A DNA stretch of 64,000 nt from Georgenia sp. TF02-10. Lineage in GTDB: Bacteria > Actinomycetota > Actinomycetes > Actinomycetales > Actinomycetaceae. The position numbers and the translations under genes were made by a program. The stretch spans positions 1,798,001-1,862,000 of the forward strand of contig NZ_CP094289.1 in the NCBI RefSeq assembly GCF_022759505.1. Reading direction: 5' to 3'. The notes beneath the pieces were generated by a model. The model saw only the letters and a list, made by a program, of their open reading frames with translations. It was not told the DNA's origin and made no database searches. Numbering within the stretch: position 1 is the first letter of the stretch; every line of letters starts with the position of its first letter. Positions 20,571 through 29,590 of the stretch are shown one piece after another.

Positions 20571-21526
20571 CCTCCACCGACCTCGGCACGGCGCAGACCG
20601 ACCCGGCCGCCGCTCGAACCTCGCACCCCCCGGGCCGCCGGCGGACGGCTGGCCCGCGCGATACCGGCCGGACCGGCCGGGGCTCGCGCACCTCCCTCCG
20701 CTGGCGCATCCTCACCGTCGGGCTGCTGACCGTCGTCGCCGTGTACTTCTTGCTGCCCGTCTACTGGCTGGTCGTTGCCGCAACGAAGTCCACCGGCGAC
20801 CTCTTCGGCTCGTTCGGGCTGTGGTTCTCCGACCCGCAGCTCATCCAGAACGTGCAGAACGTGCTCACCTACTCCGACGGCATCTACCTGCGCTGGGTGC
20901 TGAATAGCGTCCTCTACGCCGGGGTCGGCGCCCTCGTGGCGACGATCCTCTCGGCCATGGGCGGGTACGCCCTCGGCAAGTTCGCCTTCCGGGGGCGGGA
21001 GGCGCTCTTCAACACGGTCCTCGCCGGTGTGTTCATCCCCGGGACGGCGCTCGCGCTGCCGCTGTTCCTGCTCTTCAGCGAGTGGGGCCTGGCGAACACC
21101 TACCTCGCGGTGCTCCTGCCGTCGATGGTGAGCCCGTTCGGCCTCTACCTCTGCCGGATCTACGCGGCCGCGGGCGTACCGGACTCGGTGCTCGAGGCGG
21201 CCCGGATCGACGGTGCGAGCGAGACCCGTATCTTCCGGACCATCGTCCTGCGCCTCATGACGCCGGCGTTGGTGACGGTGTTCCTGTTCCAGTTCGTCGG
21301 GATCTGGAACAACTACTTCCTGCCGCTGGTGATGCTGTCGGACCCCGCGCGCTACCCGATCACGCTCGGCCTGACCTCGTGGCAGTCCTTCGCCGACCGT
21401 CAGCCCGAGCTCTACCAGCTCACCGTGGGCGGAGCGTTCCTCTCGGTCATCCCGCTGATGATCGCGATCGTCGTGCTCCAGCGGTTCTGGCGCGGCGGGC
21501 TCGCGGAGGGCAGCGTCAAGGGCTGA
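20567..21526 (+). CDS. ABC sugar transporter permease (MalG type)
   Basis: Second membrane subunit of the importer, 319 aa. An N-terminal cytoplasmic stretch of about 45 residues precedes six helices. The EAA loop is LEAARIDGASETRIFRTIVLRLM, and the C-terminal region NNYFLPLVML is typical of MalG homologues. It starts by GTGA overlap with the upstream permease, with GGAAGGGAG upstream. The three transport genes thus form one coupled unit. Confidence 0.92.
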   Translation: MTSTDLGTAQTDPAAARTSHPPGRRRTAGPRDTGRTGRGSRTSLRWRILTVGLLTVVAVYFLLPVYWLVVAATKSTGDLFGSFGLWFSDPQLIQNVQNVLTYSDGIYLRWVLNSVLYAGVGALVATILSAMGGYALGKFAFRGREALFNTVLAGVFIPGTALALPLFLLFSEWGLANTYLAVLLPSMVSPFGLYLCRIYAAAGVPDSVLEAARIDGASETRIFRTIVLRLMTPALVTVFLFQFVGIWNNYFLPLVMLSDPARYPITLGLTSWQSFADRQPELYQLTVGGAFLSVIPLMIAIVVLQRFWRGGLAEGSVKG

Positions 21527-21734
21527 CGACGGCGGGGGGCGCCCGCGAGGCAGCCACGCGCCGGCCTGCTGAAACCCGACCGGCAGGGACCGGGACTGGG
21601 CGACCTGGGCCGCACGACGGCGGCCGCACGACGCTGGCCGCACGGCACCTGCAGCACCAGACCGCATGACACCGACCGCACCACACCGACGCACCACACC
21701 GACAGAGCTCCACTGCGGCAGACGGGAGAAGCCG

Positions 21735-23714
21735 ATGAGACGATCCGCAGCACTGACGGCCGGCACGACGCTGGTCCTCGCGCTGACCCTCGCGACGGCT
21801 CCGGCGGCGAGCGCCGACGAGCCCACCGAACCCGCGGACACCCGTATCGAGACGATCGACGGCACCGGTGTGCTGTTCCAGTACGACCACGTGGTCCCCG
21901 AGTTCGACGCGTCGGCGACGGAGGAGCGTACCCGCGAGGAGATCTCGCTCGACGGCCGCTGGTCCTTCCGGTTCGACCCAGACGGCGTCGGCGAGCAGGA
22001 GGGGTGGGCCGCCGCCGAGACCGACATGCGCGGCTGGGACACCATCGACGTCCCCTCGTCCTGGGACCTCAAGGACACCCCGGACTTCGACGGGTACGAC
22101 GGCACGAGGTTCGGCACCGGCACCGCCTTCCAGGACGGCGACGCCTGGTACCGCACGACCGTCCGGGTCCCCAGGTCCTGGAAGGACGACCACGTCCGGC
22201 TGTCCTTCCTCGGGGTGAGCTACCGCGCGGACGTCTGGGTCGACGGCCGCTTCGCCGGAGCCCACGAGGGCGGCCACACCCCGTTCGCCCTGCCGGTCGC
22301 CGACCTGCTGCGGCCGGGGAAGACCGCCACGATCGCCGTCAAGGTCCACCGCCGCGCGTCGTTCGAGGACTACACGACCGGCACCGGTCCGGTCACCGAT
22401 GACTACGCCATCCCGTGGAAGCCTGTCGACTACTGGCCGTACGCCGGCATCACCCGGTCCGTCCGCCTCGAGGCCGTGCCCGGGGTGAGCGTGGCCAAGG
22501 TGCTCGTGGACGCGCGCGACGGCGAGCTCGACGCTCGGGCCGTCGTCGAGAACACCGGCACGCGGCCCTTCACCGGCTCGGTCCGGCTGCATCCCGGCGA
22601 GGGAACCGGGGGCGCGCCGGTCACGGTCCCCGTGCAGGTGCCCGCGGGCGCGGTCCGGGTCGTGGCGGCACGCATCCCGCTCCCGCGGGCGCAGGCCTGG
22701 AGCACCGAGGCGCCACGCCTCTACACCGCGGCCGCCGAGCTCCGCACCGGACCGGTGCGGTCGAACCGCCCGGCGCTCGACCGGCTCACCGCGGACTACG
22801 GCCTCCGGTCGGTGACCGTGGCCGACGCCGAGCTCCGGCTCGACGGTGAGCCCGTCTTCCTCAAGGGCCTGAACTGGCACGAGGAGACCGGCCGCAGCGG
22901 CCGCTCGCTCACGGCCGCCGAGTACGACCACGAGCTCGGTCACGCCCTGGACCTCGGCGTCAACTTCCTGCGCAACGCCGTCTACAACCGCCACCCGTTG
23001 GCCTACGAGTGGACGGACACCCACGGCGTGCTGGTGATGGACGACATCGACACGATGTGGCTCAACACCGCCCAGCAGCGGCTCCAGACCGAGTCCTACG
23101 GGCTGTCCCGGGCGCTGGCCGCCAGCATGACCTGGAACCAGCACAACCGGCCCTCGGTGGTCCTGTGGGGGCTGCAGAACGAGTCGGAGATCGACCCGGG
23201 CGGGGCGCCGGTCTACCGGGCGTGGCTGCAGGACATGAAGGACGCCGTCGACGCCCTCGACCTGCAGGAACGGCCGGTGACCTGGGCCTCGAGCACCACG
23301 AACGACCCCGCGTTCGACATCGCCGACGTCATCGGCTTCAACGAGTACTTCGGCTACTTCTACGGCGCGAACGACGACCTCGGCCCGGCGCTGGACGCCG
23401 TGCACGCCGCCCACCCCGACAAGCCGCTCCTCATCACCGAGAACGGTTCGTGGTCCTACCTCGGCCGGCGCGGCAGCGCCCAGGAGGAGGGGACCGAGGA
23501 CTGGCAGGCCGCCAACCTGGCCGCGCACTGGGAGCAGGCGGTCGAGCGCCCCTTCGTGGCCGGGTACACGCACTGGGTCCTGAAGGACTACAAGCAGCGG
23601 CTCGGCTACAACGAGGAGCTCAACGGCATCTCCACCATGGGCCTCCTCGGCTGGGACTCGACCACCAAGCGGCTCGCCTACGAGGTCTACCGCGACGCCG
23701 TCCCCCCGCGATGA
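21735..23714 (+). CDS. Secreted glycoside hydrolase family 2 enzyme
   Basis: Predicted exported beta-glycosidase (beta-galactosidase/beta-glucuronidase type). A signal peptide ends at ASA (cleavage after residue 27). A sugar-binding jelly roll (YRTTVRVPRSW, ADVWVDGRFAGAHEGGHTPF), an Ig-like domain and a TIM barrel follow. Acid/base Glu483 lies in GLQNESE; nucleophile Glu569 in LLITENGSW. Both catalytic residues are intact. The ATG chosen has GGGAGAAG just upstream and starts the signal peptide. It probably releases sugars that the adjacent importer takes up. Length 659 aa fits the short GH2 group. Confidence 0.9.
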   Translation: MRRSAALTAGTTLVLALTLATAPAASADEPTEPADTRIETIDGTGVLFQYDHVVPEFDASATEERTREEISLDGRWSFRFDPDGVGEQEGWAAAETDMRGWDTIDVPSSWDLKDTPDFDGYDGTRFGTGTAFQDGDAWYRTTVRVPRSWKDDHVRLSFLGVSYRADVWVDGRFAGAHEGGHTPFALPVADLLRPGKTATIAVKVHRRASFEDYTTGTGPVTDDYAIPWKPVDYWPYAGITRSVRLEAVPGVSVAKVLVDARDGELDARAVVENTGTRPFTGSVRLHPGEGTGGAPVTVPVQVPAGAVRVVAARIPLPRAQAWSTEAPRLYTAAAELRTGPVRSNRPALDRLTADYGLRSVTVADAELRLDGEPVFLKGLNWHEETGRSGRSLTAAEYDHELGHALDLGVNFLRNAVYNRHPLAYEWTDTHGVLVMDDIDTMWLNTAQQRLQTESYGLSRALAASMTWNQHNRPSVVLWGLQNESEIDPGGAPVYRAWLQDMKDAVDALDLQERPVTWASSTTNDPAFDIADVIGFNEYFGYFYGANDDLGPALDAVHAAHPDKPLLITENGSWSYLGRRGSAQEEGTEDWQAANLAAHWEQAVERPFVAGYTHWVLKDYKQRLGYNEELNGISTMGLLGWDSTTKRLAYEVYRDAVPPR

Positions 23715-23812
23715 CCCGCCCACCGGGGACGACCCGCCCCCCGCGATGACCCGCCCACCGGGGACGACCCGCCCCCCGCGGTGACCCGCCCACCGGGGAC
23801 GACCCGCCCCCC
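23705..23812 (+). repeat. 35-bp tandem repeat across the GH2 stop codon
   Basis: Three near-identical units with period 35 bp (TGACCCGCCCACCGGGG recurs at 23712, 23747 and 23782). The GH2 stop codon lies in the first; the other two fill most of the spacer to the next gene. Units contain the motifs CACCGGGGACGACCC and GCCCCCCG. Confidence 0.9.
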
Positions 23813-23854
23813 TTCCACCTGTTCACCCGTCAGCACCACCGAGAGGCATCACCA

Positions 23855-25150
23855 GTGACCGTCACCGAGCGCCCGCGCGGCGTCCCCGCCCACCTGCCGC
23901 CCCGGCTCACGATCAGCCTGTGGGACTTCACCTGGTACACCCAGACGATGCCGGGGGAGCCGTTCGCCGACCTCGACGCCGCCTTCGCCGAGGCGGTCGA
24001 CCGCGGCTACAACACCGTGCGCATCTGCGCCATGCCGTTCCTGCTGTTCGGCGACCACGGCATCGACACCACCGCGCTGCGCCTGACCAAGATCGGCGGC
24101 GAGGTCGGCGTGCGGACCCGCTGGTACGACGTCGCCGGCGGCGCCGTCATCGACGGCAGGGCGCACCTCCTTGCGCTCCTCCGGGCCGCCGAGCGGCACG
24201 GCTGCTACGTGATCCTCTCCTCCTGGGAGTACCAGCAGAGCCCGGCGTTCCTGGAGGGGCCGGAGTGGTACGAGGCGCTCATGGCCGTCGAGCCCGACGA
24301 CCGGCACCGGGTCATGGCCCAGGCGATGGCCGACCTGGTGCAGTGGGTGAAGGACCACGGGCTCGGGGACCGGATCGCCTACGCCGAGATCCACAACGAG
24401 GTCGACCTGAGCCGTCTCGCGCTCGCCGGCGGCGGGTCGCAGCAGGAGGACCCGTACTGGCCGCAGCGCCCGTTCCTGACCGACGGCGTCGACCTCATGC
24501 GGCAGCGCCACCCGGACGTGCTCGCCACGACCTGCTACGGCATCCCGCCCCACCTGGACCTGGGTGCGGTCCCGGACAACGGCCAGGTCGCGCACTTCCA
24601 CGTCTACGTCTACGGCGTGCTCGGCGCGATCGAGCGGTGGGCCGGGGTGCGCGCCCGGGAGGGCTTCCCCTCCGACCAGCTGCGGTCGCTGCTGCGCGAG
24701 GACGCCCCCGACGTCGCCTCGTACCAGGGCCAGGTCGACCCCTGGCGGCTGTCGGCCACCGGCATCTCGACCAGCATGTTCTACACCTACGACTGGGTCG
24801 ACACGACGCGCTGGGACAACTGGCTCTACGAGCGCTACGGCCAGTGGCGGGAGGCGATGCTGCAGGCGATCGACGACCGGCTCACCGCGCTGGACCTCTT
24901 CGCGCGCCGGCACGAGGCGCCCCTGGTGATCGGTGAGGGCTGGATCGGCTACACGCCGCTCCTGGCGGAGTTCGAGGACGGCCCGGTCGGGCGGACCCTG
25001 GCCGAGCACGCCATCACCCGGTGCATCGAGCGCGGCGCCTGGGGCGCCGTCCTCGGCTCGAACTCTGCCCCGCACCACCCGGGCTGGCAGAACGTGGACT
25101 GGCAGCGCCGCTGGAACCGGCGGCTGCTCGCGGCGGACCCGACCGCCTGA
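23855..25150 (+). CDS. Cellulase-like clan GH-A glycoside hydrolase
   Basis: A 431-aa TIM-barrel glycosidase without signal peptide, so probably cytosolic and acting on imported oligosaccharides. Acid/base Glu182 lies in AEIHNEVD, after the fourth strand, and the nucleophile candidate Glu361 in LVIGEGWIGY, after the seventh strand; this is the clan GH-A arrangement. The N-terminal LTISLWDFTWYTQ matches proteins annotated as cellulase-like. The GTG start has GAGAGG 8 nt upstream. Substrate unknown; it completes the cluster that starts with the DUF5107 gene. Confidence 0.85.
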   Translation: MTVTERPRGVPAHLPPRLTISLWDFTWYTQTMPGEPFADLDAAFAEAVDRGYNTVRICAMPFLLFGDHGIDTTALRLTKIGGEVGVRTRWYDVAGGAVIDGRAHLLALLRAAERHGCYVILSSWEYQQSPAFLEGPEWYEALMAVEPDDRHRVMAQAMADLVQWVKDHGLGDRIAYAEIHNEVDLSRLALAGGGSQQEDPYWPQRPFLTDGVDLMRQRHPDVLATTCYGIPPHLDLGAVPDNGQVAHFHVYVYGVLGAIERWAGVRAREGFPSDQLRSLLREDAPDVASYQGQVDPWRLSATGISTSMFYTYDWVDTTRWDNWLYERYGQWREAMLQAIDDRLTALDLFARRHEAPLVIGEGWIGYTPLLAEFEDGPVGRTLAEHAITRCIERGAWGAVLGSNSAPHHPGWQNVDWQRRWNRRLLAADPTA

Positions 25151-25299
25151 CCGCCAAGGCGCTCGGCCGGGTCCGCCCCGGCGCGCTACTGGGTCCGCCC
25201 AGGACCTTGCCCGGGTCCGCCCCGGCTCGCTTCGCGGGCTCGTCCCGACGGCGATCGCGACGAGCCGCCGGGCGCTGCCGCCGCCGCCGCCGGGTCAGC

Positions 25300-26121
25300 T
25301 CACGGCCGCCGGGCGACCAGGATGGCGGTGCCCGGCAGGAGCGCGCCGCGCTCGGGGCCCCAGCCGCCCCAGGTGCTGGTGTTCTCCGGCGGCCACTCCG
25401 GCTCCACCAGGTCCTCGATGACCAGCCCGGCAGCGACGACGTCGCGGACGTGGTCGCCCAGGGTGCGGTGGAACTCGGCGTACGCCGGCGTCCCGTCCCG
25501 GTCGCGCTCGACGTAGGGGGTGCGGTCGAAGTAGGACCGCGAGACCCGCAGGCCGGCGGCGGTGGGGTCGTCGGGGAACGCCCAGCGGATCGGGTGGGTG
25601 ACCGAGAACACCCAGCGCCCGCCCGGCCGCAGCACCCGCGCCGCCTCGGCGTGCACCCGCTCGGCGTCCGGCACGAACGCGATGGCGCCGAAGGCGGTGA
25701 AGGCGACGTCGACGGAGGCGGCCGGGAAGGGCAGGGCGCGGGCGTCGGCCAGGACGGTCGGCACCGCCACCCCGGTCCGGGCGTCCAGCTCGGCCGCCCG
25801 GGCCAGCATCCCGGCCGCCACGTCCGTGCCGACCACCTGCTCCACGCCCTGGGACCGCAGCCACCGTGAGCACTGCGCCGCGCCGCAGCCGACCTCCAGC
25901 ACCCGGGTGCCGCGCAGCCGGTCGAGCGGGCCGAGGAGGTGGGCGTCGGACTCGCGCAGCCCCTCCGGGCACCAGCAGAAGTCCGCGGCGCCCAGGAAGT
26001 CGCCGTGCTCGGCGAGGTAGTCCCCGGCCGCGGCCGACCACCACCCGGCGTTGGCGCGGGCCGCGGCCGCGTCGTCCACGTCGTCGTAGCCGGCCCAGGC
26101 CGGCCCGTCCGGGGCACCCAT
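25300..26121 (-). CDS. Class I SAM-dependent methyltransferase
   Basis: A 273-aa methyltransferase with the SAM motif LEVGCGAAQCSRWL (about residues 92-105), the acidic strand VVGTDVAAGMLARA and the later LADARALPFPAASVDVAFTAFG and LRPGGRWVFSVTHP motifs of the Methyltransf_11 group. The chosen ATG (MGAPDGPAW) follows CACACT by 6 nt, a weak leaderless -10. It is convergent with the glycosidase cluster and divergent from rpsA. Substrate cannot be read from sequence. Confidence 0.85.
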   Translation of the reverse strand: MGAPDGPAWAGYDDVDDAAAARANAGWWSAAAGDYLAEHGDFLGAADFCWCPEGLRESDAHLLGPLDRLRGTRVLEVGCGAAQCSRWLRSQGVEQVVGTDVAAGMLARAAELDARTGVAVPTVLADARALPFPAASVDVAFTAFGAIAFVPDAERVHAEAARVLRPGGRWVFSVTHPIRWAFPDDPTAAGLRVSRSYFDRTPYVERDRDGTPAYAEFHRTLGDHVRDVVAAGLVIEDLVEPEWPPENTSTWGGWGPERGALLPGTAILVARRP

Positions 26122-26160
26122 GGCGTCAGTGTGCCGGGCGGTGCCGAGCGGTGGGGGCGG

Positions 26161-26231
26161 GGCCGCCGTCGTTCCCCGGCGCGCGCCACGGCCGCCGTCG
26201 TTCGCCGGCCCGCCACGGCCGCCGTCGTCCC
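26161..26231. repeat. 28-29 bp imperfect tandem repeat upstream of rpsA
   Basis: GGCCGCCGTCGTTC recurs at 26161, 26190 and (with one change) 26218, in the 312-bp space between the methyltransferase and rpsA. Apart from this repeat and the rpsA promoter nothing else was seen there. Confidence 0.65.
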
Positions 26232-26310
26232 CCGCCGGCAAGCACGGCCTGCTGCGCCCCGCGGGTGAAACTGGCCGCTCACGGTCCCCGGCCGGCCGCC
26301 GCTGGGTTGG

Positions 26311-26340
26311 TTGCTCCGGGTCGTCGCCGGTCGGTAAGAT
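26311..26340 (+). promoter_or_regulatory. rpsA promoter
   Basis: TTGCTC (26311) and TAAGAT (26335) are 18 bp apart, close to the housekeeping sigma consensus. The leader to the ATG would be about 87 nt, room for autoregulation by S1, which is known in other bacteria. Confidence 0.65.
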
Positions 26341-26433
26341 GCTCTGTTGGCACTCGTGCACCCGCGCGCGCCATGCACCCCCGCAGCACCCCTGTCCGCA
26401 CTACTACCTGTCCGCATCGGAGTCCACAGCTCA

Positions 26434-27906
26434 ATGACCACTACTACGCCCACGCAGTCGACGTCCCCCCAGGTCGCCGTCAACGACATCGGCTCGGCCG
26501 AGGACTTCCTCGCCGCCGTCGACGAGACCATCAAGTACTTCAACGACGGGGACATCGTCGAGGGCACCATCGTCAAGGTCGACCGCGACGAGGTCCTCCT
26601 CGACATCGGCTACAAGACCGAGGGCGTCATCCTCTCCCGCGAGCTCTCCATCAAGCACGACGTCGACCCGGAAGAGGTCGTCTCCGTCGGCGACCAGGTC
26701 GAGGCCCTGGTCCTGCAGAAGGAGGACAAGGAGGGCCGGCTCCTTCTGTCCAAGAAGCGCGCCCAGTACGAGCGCGCCTGGAGCACCATCGAGAAGATCA
26801 AGGACGAGGACGGCGTTGTCACCGGCACCGTCATCGAGGTCGTCAAGGGCGGCCTCATCCTCGACATCGGGCTGCGCGGCTTCCTGCCCGCCTCCCTGGT
26901 GGAGATGCGCCGCGTCCGCGACCTCCAGCCCTACGTCGGCCGCGAGCTCGAGGCGAAGATCATCGAGCTGGACAAGAACCGCAACAACGTGGTCCTCTCC
27001 CGCCGCGCCTGGCTCGAGCAGACCCAGTCCGAGGTGCGCTCGCACTTCCTGCAGACCCTGCAGAAGGGCCAGGTCCGCCACGGCGTCGTCTCCTCGATCG
27101 TCAACTTCGGCGCGTTCGTGGACCTCGGCGGCGTCGACGGCCTCGTGCACGTCTCCGAGCTGTCCTGGAAGCACATCGACCACCCCAGCGAGGTCGTCGA
27201 GGTCGGCCAGGAGGTCACCGTCGAGGTCCTCGACGTGGACATGGACCGCGAGCGGGTCTCCCTCTCGCTCAAGGCCACCCAGGAAGACCCGTGGCAGGCC
27301 TTCGCCCGCACCCACGCCATCGGCCAGGTGGTGCCGGGCAAGGTCACCAAGCTCGTCCCGTTCGGCGCGTTCGTCCGCGTCGAGGACGGCATCGAGGGCC
27401 TGGTGCACATCTCCGAGCTCGCCCAGCGGCACGTCGAGCTGCCCGAGCAGGTCGCCAAGGTCGGCCAGGAGGTCTTCGTCAAGGTCATCGACATCGACCT
27501 GGACCGCCGCCGGATCTCCCTCTCCCTCAAGCAGGCCAACGAGGGCGTGGACCCGAACAGCGACGACTTCGACCCGTCGCTGTACGGCATGGCCGCCGAG
27601 TACGACGAGCAGGGGAATTACAAGTACCCCGAGGGCTTCGACCCGGACACCAACGAGTGGCTCGAGGGCTACGAGGCCCAGCGCGAGGCGTGGGAGTCCG
27701 AGTACGCCCAGGCCCAGGCGCGCTGGGAGGCCCACAAGCGGCAGGTCGCCGCCGCGATGAACGCCGACACCGGTGGCGGCGAGGACAACGAGCCGGCGCC
27801 CGCCGCGGCACCGGCGTCGTACACCTCCGCCCCGAACGAGGCGCAGGGCACCCTCGCCTCCGACGAGGCGCTCGCCGCCCTGCGGGAGAAGCTCACCGGT
27901 CACTGA
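26434..27906 (+). CDS. rpsA: 30S ribosomal protein S1
   Basis: mRNA-binding ribosomal protein. Four S1 RNA-binding domains lie in order from about residue 35 (GDIVEGTIVKVDRDEVLLDIG, GVVTGTVIEVVKGGLILDIG, GVVSSIVNFGAFVDLGGVDG, GKVTKLVPFGAFVRVEDGIEG). Four domains and 490 aa are usual for actinobacteria. The ATG is set by GGAG 11 nt upstream and by conserved N-terminal residues; an upstream TTG would fall just behind the -10 box. It sits next to coaE apart from two inserted genes. Confidence 0.97.
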   Translation: MTTTTPTQSTSPQVAVNDIGSAEDFLAAVDETIKYFNDGDIVEGTIVKVDRDEVLLDIGYKTEGVILSRELSIKHDVDPEEVVSVGDQVEALVLQKEDKEGRLLLSKKRAQYERAWSTIEKIKDEDGVVTGTVIEVVKGGLILDIGLRGFLPASLVEMRRVRDLQPYVGRELEAKIIELDKNRNNVVLSRRAWLEQTQSEVRSHFLQTLQKGQVRHGVVSSIVNFGAFVDLGGVDGLVHVSELSWKHIDHPSEVVEVGQEVTVEVLDVDMDRERVSLSLKATQEDPWQAFARTHAIGQVVPGKVTKLVPFGAFVRVEDGIEGLVHISELAQRHVELPEQVAKVGQEVFVKVIDIDLDRRRISLSLKQANEGVDPNSDDFDPSLYGMAAEYDEQGNYKYPEGFDPDTNEWLEGYEAQREAWESEYAQAQARWEAHKRQVAAAMNADTGGGEDNEPAPAAAPASYTSAPNEAQGTLASDEALAALREKLTGH

Positions 27907-27928
27907 CCCGCGCTTCCGCCCGACGCAC

Positions 27929-27961
27929 GAGGCCCGCCACCCTCCAGGGGTGGCGGGCCTC
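27929..27961. terminator. rpsA terminator hairpin
   Basis: A perfect 14-bp stem (GAGGCCCGCCACCC with its complement) around a 5-nt loop, 22 bp after the rpsA stop. There is no T tract. Confidence 0.8.
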
Positions 27962-28004
27962 GCCGCGTCCGGCGCGGCGGGTGGCGGGTGCTCAACGCAG
28001 CCGT

Positions 28005-28052
28005 GGATCCGCGGCCGCCCGGGCTCGGCAGCGCGCAGCCCGCCGCGGATCC
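28005..28052. terminator. Second inverted repeat between rpsA and the OsmC gene
   Basis: GGATCCGCGGC and its exact complement GCCGCGGATCC are separated by 26 nt. It lies between two convergent genes and could serve either. Confidence 0.5.
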
Positions 28053-28120
28053 GCTCGGTTTGACGGCCCGCCACGGGCCCGGGCGCGCGGCGGACCGTCA
28101 GGCCGGACCCGCGCCGGCGG

Positions 28121-28555
28121 TCAGGCCAGCCGCGCGGTCAGCGTGATCTCCGTGCCGGTCAGCGCCTGGCTCACCGGGCAGCCCTGCTTGGCAGCCTCGG
28201 CGATGCGCTGGAAGTCGTCCTCGGAGATGCCGTCCACCTGCGCCTCGACGGTGAGGTGGATGCCGGAGATGCGCGGGCCGCCGGCGTCGAACGTCACCTC
28301 CGCGGCGGTCTGGACCCGGGTCGGCGGGGTGCCGTTGCCGTCCAGCTCGTTGGCGAAGGCCATCGAGAAGCAGGTGGCGTGCGCGGCCCCGAGAAGCTCC
28401 TCGGGGTTGGTCGTCGAGCCGTGCTCCTCGCTGCGCGCCTTCCAGTTGACGTCGAAGGTGGCTGCCCCGGAGCTGTCCAGCCGGGTCTGCCCGCTGCCGT
28501 CGAAGAGGTTCCCGGTCCAGGTGGTGCTCGCCTTGCTCACCAGTGCCTTGGGCAT
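28121..28555 (-). CDS. OsmC/Ohr-family peroxiredoxin
   Basis: Thiol-dependent peroxidase that reduces organic hydroperoxides. Both redox cysteines are present: Cys62 (AAHATCFSMAF) and Cys126 (AAKQGCPVSQAL). Length 144 aa is typical of OsmC. AAGGAG lies 6 nt before the ATG. It is convergent with rpsA and divergent from the siderophore-interacting protein gene. It is the only one of three OsmC-fold proteins in this window with a complete active site. Confidence 0.93.
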   Translation of the reverse strand: MPKALVSKASTTWTGNLFDGSGQTRLDSSGAATFDVNWKARSEEHGSTTNPEELLGAAHATCFSMAFANELDGNGTPPTRVQTAAEVTFDAGGPRISGIHLTVEAQVDGISEDDFQRIAEAAKQGCPVSQALTGTEITLTARLA

Positions 28556-28647
28556 GTCGACTCCTTCCCGCGCCCGGACCCTCCGGGCGCCCGCGGCGGC
28601 GGCGCCGCTGCCCCCATCCTGCCCGCCGGGGGCCGTGGGCGCACCGG

Positions 28648-28653
28648 TAGGGT
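28648..28653 (+). promoter_or_regulatory. -10 box of the siderophore-interacting protein gene
   Basis: TAGGGT ends 7 nt before the ATG at 28661, with no Shine-Dalgarno sequence between: leaderless arrangement. Confidence 0.6.
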
Positions 28654-28660
28654 GCCGGGT

Positions 28661-29590
28661 ATGACCGTGCCCGCGACCGCCCCCCGCCCGGCCGACGACG
28701 GCGCCCCGGCACCCGCGGGACGGACCGCGGCCACCCCGGCGACCGGGGACGCGCCTGCCGGGGCCGAGGTGCTCGAGCGGCAGCGGCTGCGCCATCCGCT
28801 CGCCGTGCGGCACCTGCGGGTCCTGCGCACCACCCGGCTCAGCGACCGCCTGCTGCGCATCACCGCCGGCGGGGACAGCCTCGCCGGCTTCACCGCGCCC
28901 GGACCGGCCGACCACGTCAAGCTCTTCGTGCCCGACCCGGTCACCGGCGAGCTGCACGCCCCGACGGCCGGCCCCGACGGGCTGGTCCGCCCGGCCACCC
29001 CGCCGACCGTGCGCGACTACACCCCGCGCGCGGTCCGGCCCGGCGAGCTCGACCTCGACGTCGTCCTGCACGAGGGTCCCGGCCCGGTGTCCGCCTGGGC
29101 CGCGGCCGCCCGGCCAGGGGACGCCCTCGCCGTCGCCGGCCCGCGCGGCTCCAAGCTCCCCCCGGCCGGCGCCGCCCACGTCCTGCTCGGCGGGGACGAG
29201 ACCGCGCTGCCCGCCCTGGCCCGCTGGCTGGAGGCGCTCCCCGCCGACCTCCCGGTCGACGTCCTGCTCGAGGTGGCCGACCCGGCCGACGCCGGCTACC
29301 TCGAGGGCTCCACCACCCCCGGCACCCGGCTGCACGTCCTGGCCCGGGGCGGCGCCGCCCCCGGCACCACCACCCTGCTCGCGGAGGCGGCGCGCGCCCT
29401 GCCGCCCCGGCCCGGGCCTGGCTTCGCCTGGTTCGCCGGCGAGGCCGGCTCCCTCGTCCCGCTGCGCCGGTGGCTGCGGCACGACTCCCCGTTCCACCGC
29501 GGCAACGTCGCCGTGGACGGGTACTGGAAGCGCGGCGTCGTCGCCCTGGACCACCACGCCCCGATCGACCCCGCCGATCCGGACGAGTAG
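28661..29590 (+). CDS. Siderophore-interacting protein (FAD-linked ferric reductase type)
   Basis: Cytosolic flavoprotein that reduces iron in ferric siderophores with NAD(P)H. The FAD-binding segment VRDYTPRAVRPGELDLDVVLHE is followed by AGPRGSK, the SIP C-terminal domain (HVLLGGDETALPAL, FAWFAGEAGS) and the ending DGYWKRGV, all standard for the family. The first 35 residues are a low-complexity Ala/Pro leader. It ends exactly one base before coaE begins. It has no siderophore-synthesis neighbours here. Confidence 0.92.
   Translation: MTVPATAPRPADDGAPAPAGRTAATPATGDAPAGAEVLERQRLRHPLAVRHLRVLRTTRLSDRLLRITAGGDSLAGFTAPGPADHVKLFVPDPVTGELHAPTAGPDGLVRPATPPTVRDYTPRAVRPGELDLDVVLHEGPGPVSAWAAAARPGDALAVAGPRGSKLPPAGAAHVLLGGDETALPALARWLEALPADLPVDVLLEVADPADAGYLEGSTTPGTRLHVLARGGAAPGTTTLLAEAARALPPRPGPGFAWFAGEAGSLVPLRRWLRHDSPFHRGNVAVDGYWKRGVVALDHHAPIDPADPDE

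Noticed and set aside
23705-23812. Repeats considered as a CRISPR array
   Set aside because: The 35-bp units are contiguous without spacers, and no cas gene is present. The 23-bp and 19-bp repeat blocks fail for the same reason.
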